From positions 1 to 43,579 of the IMG/VR virus record IMGVR_UViG_3300036715_000447: 43,579 bases of DNA; one strand, 5' to 3'. Shown one piece after another: positions 22,607 through 35,700 of the stretch (positions are counted from its first letter, which is position 1; each line of letters begins with the position of its first letter). The translations under genes and the position numbers were made by a program. The DNA comes from a virus. The notes under the pieces are model-generated. The model had not been told where the DNA came from. It did not search any database and was given only the letters and a program-made list of their open reading frames with translations.

Positions 22607-23734
22607 TTATAGGCGACCTACAACAACTTCAATGACACCGACGTCTGTGCTGTCGTAGTTAGCAAGTGCTTTACCAATTACAGAACCTAATTCTGGTCGA
22701 GATGCTGCTTGAGCAACACCAGGAATGCTAGATGTAACTAACATGTCGCCACGCTTGATTGTACCGACAACTTGGCAAGGAACACGACCAGTTAACGCTA
22801 CTTTAGCGACGAATTCAGCTTCTAAACCGTCGTTCATTAAGTGAGCTGGGCTAGTTGTAACTACGCCGGCAACTTTTACGCTACCAGTGCTTGTGGCCAT
22901 CGTAACTTCTGTCTTGTCACCAAAGCATAATACTGTACCAGGAGTATATGCTGCATCAGCTTCATAGCATTCTGCCAAGTCAGCGTAACGTGCAGTTGTC
23001 GCTTGACCATAAATTGTAGCAAAGTAGTTGCTTGGACCGCCCAAGTTCAATGTACCGTTTGATGTTGGCAAGAATGTTGCAGACATCGTGTAGTTAGTTG
23101 CGTTAACTGTGGTAGCGCCCAATGTAGTAAGTGTCAGACTAGATACGCTAACTGTACTAGCATTCAATGTACCAACTGTGGCAGTACCAGAGACAGACAA
23201 TCCAGTTAAAGTGCCCACGCTAGTGATTGCCGGTTGTGCTGCATTGGTAACCGTCGCAGCAGATCCTGTAACAGACCCGCTAATAGTATTAGTAACAGTT
23301 AGACTGCTCAATGTGCCGACGCTCGTAATTGCCGGTTGTGCCGGAGTAGCAATAGCACCGTACAAGGAAGTAGCGTGTACTGTGGCAGTTGCGTTGAAGT
23401 TGGTTGCATCGACGTTACCAGTAAACGTACTCGTCCCGGTAACTGCAAGATTATTGACAGTAAGATTTCCGGTAATTGTACCAGTAGTTGCATTAATACC
23501 AGTAACTTGTAGGGCCCCGTTAATTGTGCCGCCACCGTTAACCAGTAAAGAACCAGTAGTCATTTGGCCTGAAATATTTGCGCTTGTCGCTGTCAACGCA
23601 GGTAAAGCAGCCAAATAGCTCTTTAAGTTAGCGCCCGTAATACGTTGGGTAATACCAACAGTCTCAACCGGGATATTTGTATAATCTAGGATTGTGGAAA
23701 TCTCTGGTAAACCACTAATTGTAATCGTTGCCAT
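22607..23734 (-). CDS. Tail-fibre-like protein with QPAITSVGTL repeats and YADLAE C-terminal domain
   Basis: A 375-residue protein. The N-terminus (T-I-S-G-L-P-E-I) leads into a beta-rich shaft. The shaft holds two copies of A-Q-P-A-I-T-S-V-G-T-L (coded near 23345-23306 and 23242-23206), a repeat well known from phage fibre shafts. From TARYADLAECYEADAAY to the end it carries the same C-terminal domain as the fibre at 19765-21339, including A-L-T-G-R-V-P-C-Q-V-V-G and I-K-R-G-D-M-L-V. It is followed immediately by the 47-residue ORF and preceded by tandem late-promoter-like octamers and an AAGGCG ribosome binding site. It is probably a host-contacting fibre. Confidence 0.85.
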   Translation of the reverse strand: MATITISGLPEISTILDYTNIPVETVGITQRITGANLKSYLAALPALTATSANISGQMTTGSLLVNGGGTINGALQVTGINATTGTITGNLTVNNLAVTGTSTFTGNVDATNFNATATVHATSLYGAIATPAQPAITSVGTLSSLTVTNTISGSVTGSAATVTNAAQPAITSVGTLTGLSVSGTATVGTLNASTVSVSSLTLTTLGATTVNATNYTMSATFLPTSNGTLNLGGPSNYFATIYGQATTARYADLAECYEADAAYTPGTVLCFGDKTEVTMATSTGSVKVAGVVTTSPAHLMNDGLEAEFVAKVALTGRVPCQVVGTIKRGDMLVTSSIPGVAQAASRPELGSVIGKALANYDSTDVGVIEVVVGRL

Positions 23735-23757
23735 GTTAAAAACGCCTTAATATGTTA

Positions 23758-23773
23758 TATTTATGTATTTATT
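23758..23773 (-). promoter_or_regulatory. Tandem late-promoter-like octamers AATAAATA-CATAAATA
   Basis: On the minus strand two adjacent octamers, AATAAATA (23773-23766) and CATAAATA (23765-23758), lie in the 44-nt gap between the giant structural gene and the fibre ATG at 23734. About 23 nt separate the second one from the ATG, with an AAGGCG ribosome binding site between. Of all the copies in the window this one has the best promoter-like layout. Confidence 0.55.
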
Positions 23774-23778
23774 ACCGT

Positions 23779-26700
23779 TCAGATTTCGCCTCTGATAAAG
23801 CGGGCCTGCACAGTCGACGCCAGCATCAAGCCGCCGCCATCAGTAATTGCCCCTGCAGGAGGCGTCTCAGTGCCCACATAATCATTGGATGGTATGCCGC
23901 CCTCCCACGAAAATCCCAATGCTACTAGCGCAGGATCTGATTGCGGATTTACCCCGTCCATTGTCAATGTTTCCCAAACCATACCATTTAACGCAAAAGT
24001 TCCTGATCCTGTAGCTAACAGATTCTCCCAAATTCCCTCTACCGCAGCAGAAATAATTATTTCTGAGCCAACCAGAGGAGCTGCATTGATAAATCCAGGA
24101 GTCAATGGGTTTACACCAATTCGCACAAAGGTGATCTGGACTGGATTTATTCCTGTCACCACAAAGTTAGTAACAATCTTACCAGCTACTGTAACTTTTA
24201 CAGAATTTGGATAAATTGTGCTAATAGAACCAGTAGTAAACACTGTGGTTTCATTGTCACCTATGAATGTCTCTGGTGCACCCGGATCAGGTATAGTTGG
24301 AATATACGATGTATTAGGTATAGTTTGGTCACCGCCAGCATCTACAGCATACGAGCCTGCAGGGTGCAATGTTGCGCCGCCAGTCCCTTCTGCCGCACGA
24401 CGAATCTGTGTGAGAATCCTAGCACTGATATCAAATCCATAGAATGTAATCAACTCGCCGTTAATGAATACACGGCCAGGGGCGTCTAGTTCTACACTAG
24501 GATACGAGAACACAGAAATATCAGTTACGTGAATAACTGTATCAGTAATGTGTAAATCTTGCGACAATGTTGTCGTGTACTTAGGCATAATACGTGTATA
24601 CGATACGTTGCCGTTCATGTCATAAAAGTCTCTCCATCCCACTAAATCGTATGTATTTTGCGACAGGGTAGCAGTAGCTTGCACTGGTGCAATGTTAGAA
24701 CCAGTAACAACCAACGTTGGGTTTGCATCTATAGTTAAACCAGTACCACCGTTGTTAATAGTAAACGAAGTAATAGCGCCGTTGGCAGCAAGTACAGGAG
24801 TAACGTTTGCGTTGTTGATTCCGTTGATAGCTACATTGACCAACGTAATGCCGCTTACATCTACACCCTCTGATGCTTTTAACGCTAACGATTCTGCATT
24901 GTCGTAGCCGAAGCCCACGTCTTGCACTGTAATGCTGGTTATAGTGAATACGTTGGAATCAAAGCCCTTAGTGTTAGCTTGTAGAACTTGTATATCTAAT
25001 GTTTCATATACACGACCAGGCATCATTTCTTCCGGTGCATGAGACGAGAATGTATCGTAATATTGACCACCATCGATTAGAATAGTTTCAGGGCGTGTGC
25101 CTAGTGTAAGATCAGTATACTTCGACTGAATGGTCGAATCAACCTGGTTGCTTAGTTTGTCTAGCAATGTCTCTGGTGCAGATTCGATTAACTCGATCTG
25201 ATTGATCTTGTCACTTGACTCCCACGGGATAGAACCGTCAATAAATAAGCCTGTGTTCCAATCAATTCTAGGATCAGTGAACATAGCAATATCGTTTGTC
25301 GATTGCCACAAGTTACGTGCCTCTAGAGCGTTTACGTTGTCGACCCAATCACCAGGGATCACTTTAGCAGCAGCATCCTTATAGTAAGAGAACTCAAATT
25401 GGTCGCCATTACCGTCAGTTATAAATTCGCCTGTATCTGATGTCCAAGCGGATTGTATTGCACTATCAGCGTATCCAGTGCCAGTAACTCGTACACCGGG
25501 ATACTCTATGCCGTTAACTAACTGTGTCAACGACGCACCGGGCATACCTGTCAATGGCGAATAGAATCCTGTAATTCTATTGTTATTGTTTATTAGAACG
25601 TTGCCCTGATCAAGTTTTTCAAACTTAGTGTAATCGAAAACATCGTGCTGATCAGCGATAGGAATTACAAACTCGACAATTCTGAAATCACCGTCCACCA
25701 TTGTAAATCCACTGCCCGTTGCCCATACATCTTTTACAGTTGCAGGGGCTGCGGTAGTTTCGGGCACAATAGGCAAGTATATCTCGCCGTTGTATGCGAC
25801 TAGCTTGCCACTCTCCAACCATACTAATTCGCCACTGGTTGCAGTAGTGAATGTAACTTGTGCAGTTCCGCCAGTGTCCGTTCCTGCCATTATAAACTGA
25901 CCGTACTCATCTTGCCACAAGTATTGTTGTGCAGACGATATGGCAGACGTACCCAATGTTGCAGAGTATTCTGTGTTAGGTTGCCATTGTACTACGTCTG
26001 TACTGTAAGTAATACGATCAAACTTCAACTCAGTAGTAATACTACGAACTGTGTTATAGCTAGATGCTGCGTTAGACTTGAACTCGTTGCGCAATAACGG
26101 GACCAATACTGCGTCAGTGCCGTTACCATTAATAGTTATAGTAGGGATACTTGTATATCCACTGCCAGGGTTAATGATGCGTACTGTAGTGATAGATCCA
26201 CTTACAGGAGGATCCGCTTTAACAATCGCACCAGAGCCGCCACCGCCAGAGATAGTAATCAATGGTGTAGTTGTATAGCCCGACCCACCGTTAGATACAA
26301 GAATTTCCACTACCTTATAGGTGTGGTTGTTGTTCCAGTCTGCGTAGTTAGGATCAGTTGCTAAACGTTCTGCATCGTAATACTGTTCTCCGGACGGGGA
26401 ACGGTAGGTGTTAGTCGTTTCGTCGTAGTACGAAGGCAAGTCAAAGTCAGTTACACCTTGGTGCAAGTAATCAGTCGTGCTCTGCGTTGGCAAGTATTCG
26501 CGAATAATGGTGCGGTATGGCTTAACTTCGTTGATATAGTCTTCGTAGTAAGTTTGATTGTCCTTGATGTAGCTTGGGTATTGTGCTAACTCACGGATAT
26601 TGTGTGCAACCGACAAGAACGATGTCTTAAAGATCCAGTCCGGTGCAGATTGCTCTGTGTAAATGTAGTTAACTAGACTGAAGAATAGCTTGTTAAACTC

Positions 26701-29700
26701 AATTTGCAAGTCGGCAATAAAGATATCATCCACTACTGCACTGAAAACGTCACGAGTTTCGAGAATAGGGTTCTGGTCAAAGCGGATAGTGTCAAAGTTA
26801 TCGTTGTCGAAGCCCATGTTACCGGCTTCGAGATCGTACAATGTAGACGATATCCGAATCGTGCCGTCACCTGACGCTACTTTGTCTAAAGATCCGGTAT
26901 CAGACATACGGTAAATAGCAAACTTGCCATTGCCGTCATCTAGTACCTTAACTGTATTACCAGTTGTTATCGTTAGCTTGCTTACTAGTGGATAGTTAGC
27001 CACAGTGTAAGTAGTTTTAGCAGTCTTATCGTATGAAGAATCATACCAATCAATGTATTCAAAGTACAGACTAGTTAAATAACTCTGAATACGTGTTAAC
27101 GTCCATTCCGCTGCTGCCGCTGTCCATGTATATATTGTCCACAGTCCATCATAGTCAGTATCGTTATTAATCAATACTTTGTACCCGTCTGGCAAATTAG
27201 TTTTGATTATGTAACCTAACTCATTTTTAGTATCTAGTACCTTGTCGTATACACCTGTGCCGGCCTCTGGCTTAGGTTCACCGTTGAGCAACTTACTTAA
27301 ATCACGTAAGTTGGCTATAGGATATTGCGCAAATACGGTGTTAATGTATTTTACAAAGTTGGCAAGCGCAGTAGGGCGATCCACGAACATCGACTGACGT
27401 GGACGAATATCTATACCATAGCGCTCTGCTACGCCTAATTTAGGATCTGGGACAATGTGACCCGCAAAGTTAATACCTGCAAGGCTGTCCTGCAACTTAT
27501 CTACTATGCGTTGAGGAATTCCGACATTTGCATTTTCTTTAACTAGCTCATACTCAGTGTGTATGATGTTAGTGTTCTGCACCGGGGTATGGTCAATGTG
27601 CAATACCATTGCTTGACCGACAAGGTAACGGTTAACGTTAAATACGCTAACTGCATTGGGTGCAATGGCTGCAATATACGGGATTCCTTGATCTTTAGGG
27701 TTAGCTAAAATCTGCTGAATGGTGTAAACACTGTTTGTACGGTTAGTTACATTCACATCGACTGTAGTCTTATCGCTTACCCAGTAGTAATACTTGCTCT
27801 TGATAACGTTTGTTGACGAGTCAACATACATATGAGTTACATAGTATTCGTTATTAGTGCTCTTAGGTGTGCCATCACCGCCGTTCGCCGCGTAATCAGA
27901 CGGAATGTAATCAGATTCTACCCATTCGTACACTTTGAACACGCTGCCAGGGAATGTCGCGCCCCAATGCTTGTTCTTGTAGTCTAATGAGCCCTGCTCG
28001 TAGTTGATAAAGCGTACTTGGCTTAGGTCCCACCATGTCTTACCAACTTGCGCATTACTCCAGTGGTACGATATGCTAGATCCTGACTGACCGTTATTGT
28101 ACACTGCTGGATCTTGCTCAGACTTGTAGTCCAAGTCTTGATCTGCCGCACCCAATAGCTTACCTTTTGCAGGGTCAAACACATCTAATCTAGCTATAAT
28201 ATTCTTAGTGTTCTTGTTATAGATGAAAGACTTAGTAATACTTGCATAATCGACTTGCGGTGTTTCCGAACGAACAAGCTGCCAACCTCTGTAGTTGTCG
28301 ACATTGAAGAATTCCATTACTGTGCCGCCTGCATCAACTGCCAATGAGTCTTTTGTCACACCAACAAATATGGATTTACCCATAATCTCTACCGACGTAC
28401 CAAATCCCATGCCGCTATCCATGTTGGCAGGTTGCAAATCTTGCGTGTATTCAAATATCGATGGTGAATCAATATTTGCCATTGGGTTGTTGATTAAGTC
28501 AAATACATACACTGCACCACTATTAGGAACAGAGTGCATAAACGCTGTACTACCCGAATCAAACACCGTGGTCAACGAGTCGAAACTCATGTGCTCGATA
28601 GTAGTCGCACCGTAAGATGACACTGCCAATGTATTTTCGTCGTCGGATATGCTCATTGCAGTACCGAAGAATTCGTTAGCATTTGAACGAGGGTGTTTAA
28701 TCAACTGTGCTTGCGGATAGATATCTAAACCTAATGCAGTAAATGCGTTACCAGAATCTGGTAATACAGTAAATGTATCTACGCCCAATGCAGTAGAACT
28801 AATCTTTAACTTTCCATTCACATTACTTGCAGAGACTCCGGGGATTCCCGAACTGTTAATCTTGTCGATCACTCCGATCATTGTGCCATCAGTAAATATC
28901 ACATCAACGTCGTTGATACGAATACTGCTGTTAACTGCGACGACAGGGTTAATTACAGAACCAGTGATAGTGCTGTAAAGTTTAGCAGGATTGGTAAATT
29001 TATACACTGCGCCGCTAAAATAATCAGCAGTTTTGTATGCTGGTGCTCCTGCATACATAGACGACGAATCGTCACACATGATAACTGTGGTACCTAACTG
29101 TTGATTTGCAACAGGCGCATCGCCTGTTAAGGTTGAGATCTTAGTAAAGCTATTAGTTTCAATTGATACTGTCGAACCCGACACAGGCGTTGATAAGAAC
29201 TGTATGGTATTGTTGTAATGCACATACTCTGCATCTAATAATTGTTCAACTCCGTCGAGCAATACTTTATATACACTGCCAATGTTACGTTGCGTTGTGA
29301 ATGTGTTGGTTGTACCATGCGCGATAAAGTTTTCAACGCTGCGGTCGAATACATACGCTGCGCCGGCGTTAGTCAAACCGTTAACAGTGGCAGTATTAGC
29401 ACCAACGATAACTTTTCGACCACTTACGTCACAATCTAAGCTGATACCAAAGTTTTCGTTACTGCCCACTAAGGTAGTATGATAACGGTAACCACTGTGG
29501 TAAGATATAATAACTTCTTCTTGCGTTGCACTACCAAATGACAAGGTTGTCCCGCTGACTGTATAATCAACATACGGAATATAAACGTCTGCGCCAGTAA
29601 TTAATATATCAGGCGGCAATAGTAACTCATTTAGGGTATATGTAACTGTACCAATCGGTAGAGTGATAGTAGGATAAGTAATTGCACGTTCTGCCCACGA

Positions 29701-32700
29701 ATACGCATACACTTTGTTTGCCCCGGGTTCAGACACATATAACCAGTTTCCATCGCTAGACGACGTTAATGCGGTACCATATCCAAAGCCATCCGCTAAA
29801 TTAGGCGATGCCAATGCTTGCTGAATGGTAATGGCTGCACCGTTTTCAATCTTGTAAACGTATACTTGACCTTGTTTGTTATTGCTATTGCTTGCGCCAA
29901 CAATTAACGCACGATCATTTATATCCAATGATCCACCGAAGCCTTGCACACCTGTTGCACCGCTGGTATAGCTGCTATGCTGAACCCAGCTCGCATTTTC
30001 TACGTACGACCCACCATCTAAACGCACGAAGCTTGCAACCCGACCTGTCCCATTTGTAGGTGCACTAGCATACAAGAATTGCTTGCTCTTAGTTGCCTTA
30101 ACTACTTGGCCAAACAAATCATTCTTAGTGTATTCACTGATATTTAACGTTGTGGTAGTTGCGTATTTCCAGGGTTCACTGCGACGATACACACCCCATC
30201 CATCCGACGATGCATTATCTACCCAAATATTGTCGTTAGCAGTCCAACCGTAAAGTGGTTCCGCAGTTACAATATCAGCAACTGTTTGCAATCTGCTACT
30301 AGACAACTTTAACAATATGGCAGAATCATATATCACATTTGCTTTTTGCAATTCTGCATATCCCGTTTCTAATACAATAGCAAAATTTACATCATCTAAT
30401 GTGTCGTAAACTTGATAAAAACCATCATAAGAGGTTAATGTATCATCAACTGTATAGCTAAATCCCTTAAGCGCAATAATATCACCAGTGGATAACTTAT
30501 GTGCACCATCAGTGGTCACGATAGCAATATTATCCATGCTGTACGATAGAGAAAGCACCGGCACGCCTGTTTCAGACGCGCGATATACATTCCACTGACC
30601 GTTAAAATCTTTAGCGGTCCAAATAGTGTAACCTGTACCTATGTTAGCCAATGACCCAGACAAATCTCGGTAGTTCGCTAAGTCAAATATAGTTGCATCC
30701 ACATCATCTGTGTATGGGTAACCAGCCAGTGGCATAGTTATTTTGTCTGCACTCGACACATAAGTGTCAAACATAGCAGGTGTGTTATTCTTGGACTGCT
30801 TATATAAATCTGCAGGATAGTAAGCCAATGCACCGGCTACGGCAGTTTCGCCGTCGTTCATCATTTGAATCGCAGTAGGGTTTGATGTTACTGCTAAGTC
30901 ATTTAATATAACCTCGACGTACTGGTTGGATTCTGTGGCCCCATACTCACCAACGCGAACTGCCCATTCTTCGTATACATTGATAGAGGTAGGCGAGCCG
31001 TTGATCTCGGCAGACGACAATGCAGTGACTGCGTTAGAAGTACCTTTTTGTTTAATGTAGCCTTGGTAAAACTTAACTTGTGTCTCAGCTTCCATTAACA
31101 AATCAGTTAAGTAGCTGCGTTCACGGAATCCAGTTAGACCGTTACTGTAGAAGTTGATAGTGTCATTGAATGGTTGATTGTCAATGTCATACAATGACTC
31201 AAACGATTTTGCATTGTTTGCAAAGTTAGGCAATAGGCCAGTCTTAATCTGTGTTTGGTCAATTTGTTGCCATACCGAGGTGTTAAAATCTGTGGCTGCA
31301 ACCACATTTTCCAATGCAGTGTAATACAAGTTTTTATAGTTAACCAACTGACCTTTACGATAGTCTTTGCCAGATTGCCATTCGTCGTATACCGTGCTAT
31401 TGTAGATGAAACCAGGTGGGTTAAGCACACCTGTCCAATCAGCAGTTTTGTATCCCACAAACTTTAAGCGGAACTGGCGATTGCCCGTATCCGCAGAGTA
31501 AATGATGTCGTTGAATACTGTGGTGTTATCAAAGATAATAACGTGTTCGTATTGTACTAAGCTTAGTTCAGCCAATGCAATAGTCTGCCCAGCAAAGCTA
31601 GTAACCGTAAAGTCATTGTTAGTGCGTACTACCGTAAAGTTAGTTTTCTTAATAGCGGCAAAATTAGGATCTAATAGTTTAGATCCGTTCGGTGTGTTGA
31701 CTATCTCATCAACTACTGAATTGGTAGAGCTCACACGAAGTTTTTCATTTACTGGACTCAACACCAATACATTGCCCGGTGCCCAGCCTTGCTGCGCCCA
31801 AGTTAAGAATTCCTTAGAAGATAATACCCAATCTTTTTTAGCATTTAAATCGTAGTCAACGTCAATGAACACAAAGCCTTGACTTTGTAAATAACGCTGA
31901 TAGCTTACTAAGAAGTCAACCACTTGTTGAGACGTAGTAAACTCGTAACCGTAGCTAATCTTGCTTAGTAATGCAAAGTAATCTTTATAGATGATTGCAG
32001 TTGCTTTTCCTGCTTTTATCTCATACGCATTATTAGTTTGCTGTGACGGGATAATCGTGAAGTATGGATTGTTTAGATCGTAACCTGAGACTGTGTATCC
32101 GTTGGCACTTTTCTCTACAATAACCGCCGAATAAACAATCTTGCTTACTGGTACAGACTTGTTTAATATGATGTTGTAGTTTTCGTCAGGAATAACAATA
32201 CTGTTATTTGTAGACGATGGGCTACCTTGCTCGGCTAGAATCTTCGAGAACTTCTTGTCAGTGTAACCAGCTACTTTGTAGTTAAGCTGCACAGACACAT
32301 TCTTCAACGCTGTCCTAATCTTTGTTTGTGGGTCACCTATACCTAAGTTCTTTAAGTAATCAGAAATCCAGTTTACATAACCCGCACTGCGGATAACGCT
32401 ACCCGTAGTCGTGTCACCGTTGACTTCGATCGAAGTAGGGGTTAAGTGTTGGTTAGTGGATGATACGACATACTGCATCAATCCTTCATTCATATTATAA
32501 CGATCTACATTTGCATACAGACCAAAGTATTCAGACGGGTTAGTCAACGCCGCAGCGATTTGCACTGCAAATACATAGTCACTACTCTTGCGCCAGGCTG
32601 CTTCTACTGGGCCAATATCACCAACTGCAAAACTTGCATTGGCTTTAGTAGAGTCAAAGTCAAGCACTACGTACTTCTCTGGACTTAGTAAATTACCAGC

Positions 32701-35700
32701 GTCGTCAACAGGGATCAAACTTAGTAAGCCAGGACGGGCATACATAGAATCAATACCAGCACGATCACCTGCATGGATGTAACCTAAACTTAAGTCAGTC
32801 CATAGAGTTAAGTTACCACCAGTGTACGGTGCAGGTCCGTAGCGATCCTGCCACCAGGTTGGCTTAGCCGAGAAGCCAAGCATTTCCCAAGGGTGTGTAT
32901 GTGGGCGCATTGTATCGTACAGATACATGAAAATTGCACGCCAGCTACCTGGCAGGAATTCGCCGTCAATAGTGTCTTTAAAGTTCTTATAGTTCCATGT
33001 CCATGGATCATTGCTCTTAAAGAACTTGTTTGTGGTAAAGTCTAAACGGTTAGCCCCTGCCCACGACAAGAAGCTATTAGTTAGTACTTGATTGTACTCA
33101 GTACGGCTGTAGTCAGTAATACGGAACTTGCCAGGTGTATGCGATGAGTGCATACCCAACATGAACTTAGCCTTGATATTGTTGTAAATGCGTAGCTCTA
33201 ACTCTAATAGCAAATCGTCGCGATAGTCGTTAAACGCAGGTGTTAAGCTGCCATCGTGACCTTGAATAACATATATAGGTGTTAGATAGGTATTATCAAG
33301 ATACTTGTATGGTACAAACTTAGGGTATAAACCAAGCTTAGACGGAGTCTCAGGTACATAGTTGCCGTCGGTATTCGAATACTCTACAATAGACAATATA
33401 TCATTGTAGTTTAAGTTAAACGTATCTGCGATAGTAAAACTAGGTGTAGTTGTGTCAAACGTGTAATCACGATCTTTTGCTAGAAGTCCTTTAGTGGTTA
33501 CTCCGTCGGCAGTCCTGGTAATATACACTAGCACAGCCTTGTTACTTAATACAGTGTCATCAAAAATCTGGGTAAGTTGGTATGTCTTGACACGCGGATC
33601 AAGCACAGTGTAGTCAGGTAATACTGTCTTTGCGTCACCTTGAGGGACCATGTCAGAGTAGTACCAAGGGAATGTGCTGTTCTTGATTCCGTTGATTTGC
33701 TTAATTAGCATATCAGCAGTTGCAGGAATGTCTTCTAAATCAACCTCAGTAGTTGTAGACAATTCTAAGAATTTATTTTTAAACTTAGAGTATTCTCGTT
33801 GTGCTAACTTTATGGCATCAACAAAATTCATTTGCTGATCAACTAAGAACAACTCACTGTACAACACAGGTCCAGAATGCTTAAGAATGCTACCGCCCTG
33901 TGGCTTGATATTTAAATCGCGCAGATTGCTCGAACCAGGTACTGCACCGACTACATCTAAACTATTGTGATATAGAGTAATCAAGTGGTTACGCATTTGA
34001 CCGAGTGTTAACGTCGAGAAGTTTACATTTTCTGCATTGTTGTCGAGGTTAGATGGGACTTGATAGAACCCCATTTTGCTAACTGATGTACTGTAGATTA
34101 GTATGTCAACTGAATCATCTTTAGCCAGCAATGAAATATCAATAACTACGGCATAGCGAACGCCTACCTGTGTCATACCAAACATGTCAGACGCGACAAC
34201 TTTGCTGTTAACTAATACCTTAATATTAGGCACGGCTTCGTTAGGTTCAGGTAATATATCTACTTCGAACACATTGTTGATTCCGTCGGCAGTGTGAGAT
34301 ATAAGTTGATATTGTTTTGTATTTTCTGTAGCAGCTACCCAGCCGTTGTCGACATCGAAGCTATCTGCACTATTTGTTATATGCAATAACCCGTGATTAA
34401 TGGGTAATGTATGAGTTACAGGACCTATTAGGTACGAGAATGTATCAGAATCAAAGTTGTTTGCAAACTGAATATCCCCCACATTGTTAAATGAGCGGTA
34501 GCTTAACGGGAAACCTAATACTGTATCATTAGTGCCAGTACCTTCTTTGTACGAGAAAATCTTTGTACCCACAAAGTTAGTATTTGTGTAAGTAGATGCA
34601 TCACCAAAGCTTATGCCTGCGTTGTCAAACACATCAAACAAAGGCGATTGATTTGTGGTTAGCTTTTGCTTACTTGCTATCCAGGATTGGCCATTGTACC
34701 AAAATTCTTTTTCTGCGGTAGTATTAGTACGGGTAATAACTGCATCACCGGTAACTATAGTTGCATCGCTGGCTTCGGAAATTCGACCTATATAGGAATG
34801 TACTGCAGGATTGCTACTAATGTCTACAATGCTGAAATCGTAAATCTTGTTACGCACATTCAAACTTGAGTCATTGCTGAATATGACTCGGTTACCGTTA
34901 CGCAGAGTTATAGTTTGCCCATCAACTGTCACCACTAAAATGTCAGCTGAGCTAGTAGGCACTGTTTCTATTTGCGTATATGCGTTAGTGATAACAGTGT
35001 CTAATAGATCAATCGGCGCTTTGGCAACTGTCCCGTGATTGAACAGTTTAGTATTTTGCTGGAACTCAATGATAGGACGCTTTGCCGTTGCATTTTGATC
35101 CAAGAATAAAGCTGTGCCATTGAATTCTGCCACAAACTTAATAATGTCTGCGTGGAACCAACGATTGCTGCGAGACCACGCATTCATATCTGCAGATGCG
35201 TGGTTGACTGTTAGATAGTCGTGATCCACTGGTTGCAATGTAAGATTAAACATTGCATCAGTGCCGGTGCCGCCTGTTACTGCCACGGGATTAGTTGGTA
35301 GTGTTGTGTATTCACCACCATTGACTACCCGGAATCCGGTTACTGCACCAGTTGTCGATACTTCTGTCACCTGTAGTTGTGCAGCCGTGCGATATACACC
35401 GCCTTGCACTGTCAACAAATCGTGGACTACATATCCGGTGCCGCTGCTAATAGAAAGAACTGAGCTATCTGCCCAGCGTTCAACGGCAACCATGTCATTA
35501 AATGGTACAAGCTTAATTGCCTTGCCCACACCAGTGACATAATAGGTATTGTCAGCGTATGTGGCAGTTACTGAATTGTCAAAAGTAATCTTAAGACCAT
35601 TGGTAAATGGAACACCGTTAGGACTAGTATACGCTATCTTGCCTTCAATTGCGATAGCAGGATCTAAAATATCATCAACAGGTTGTACTAACTTGATAGT

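Noticed and set aside
23109-23618. 169-residue plus-strand ORF rich in Val and Pro
   Set aside because: It is the complement of the low-complexity fibre shaft. Thr/Ala-rich coding gives long Val-rich antisense frames.
19765-23734. Diversity-generating retroelement acting on the fibre genes
   Set aside because: The fibres are candidates for variable tips, but no reverse transcriptase and no template/variable repeat pair was found in the window.
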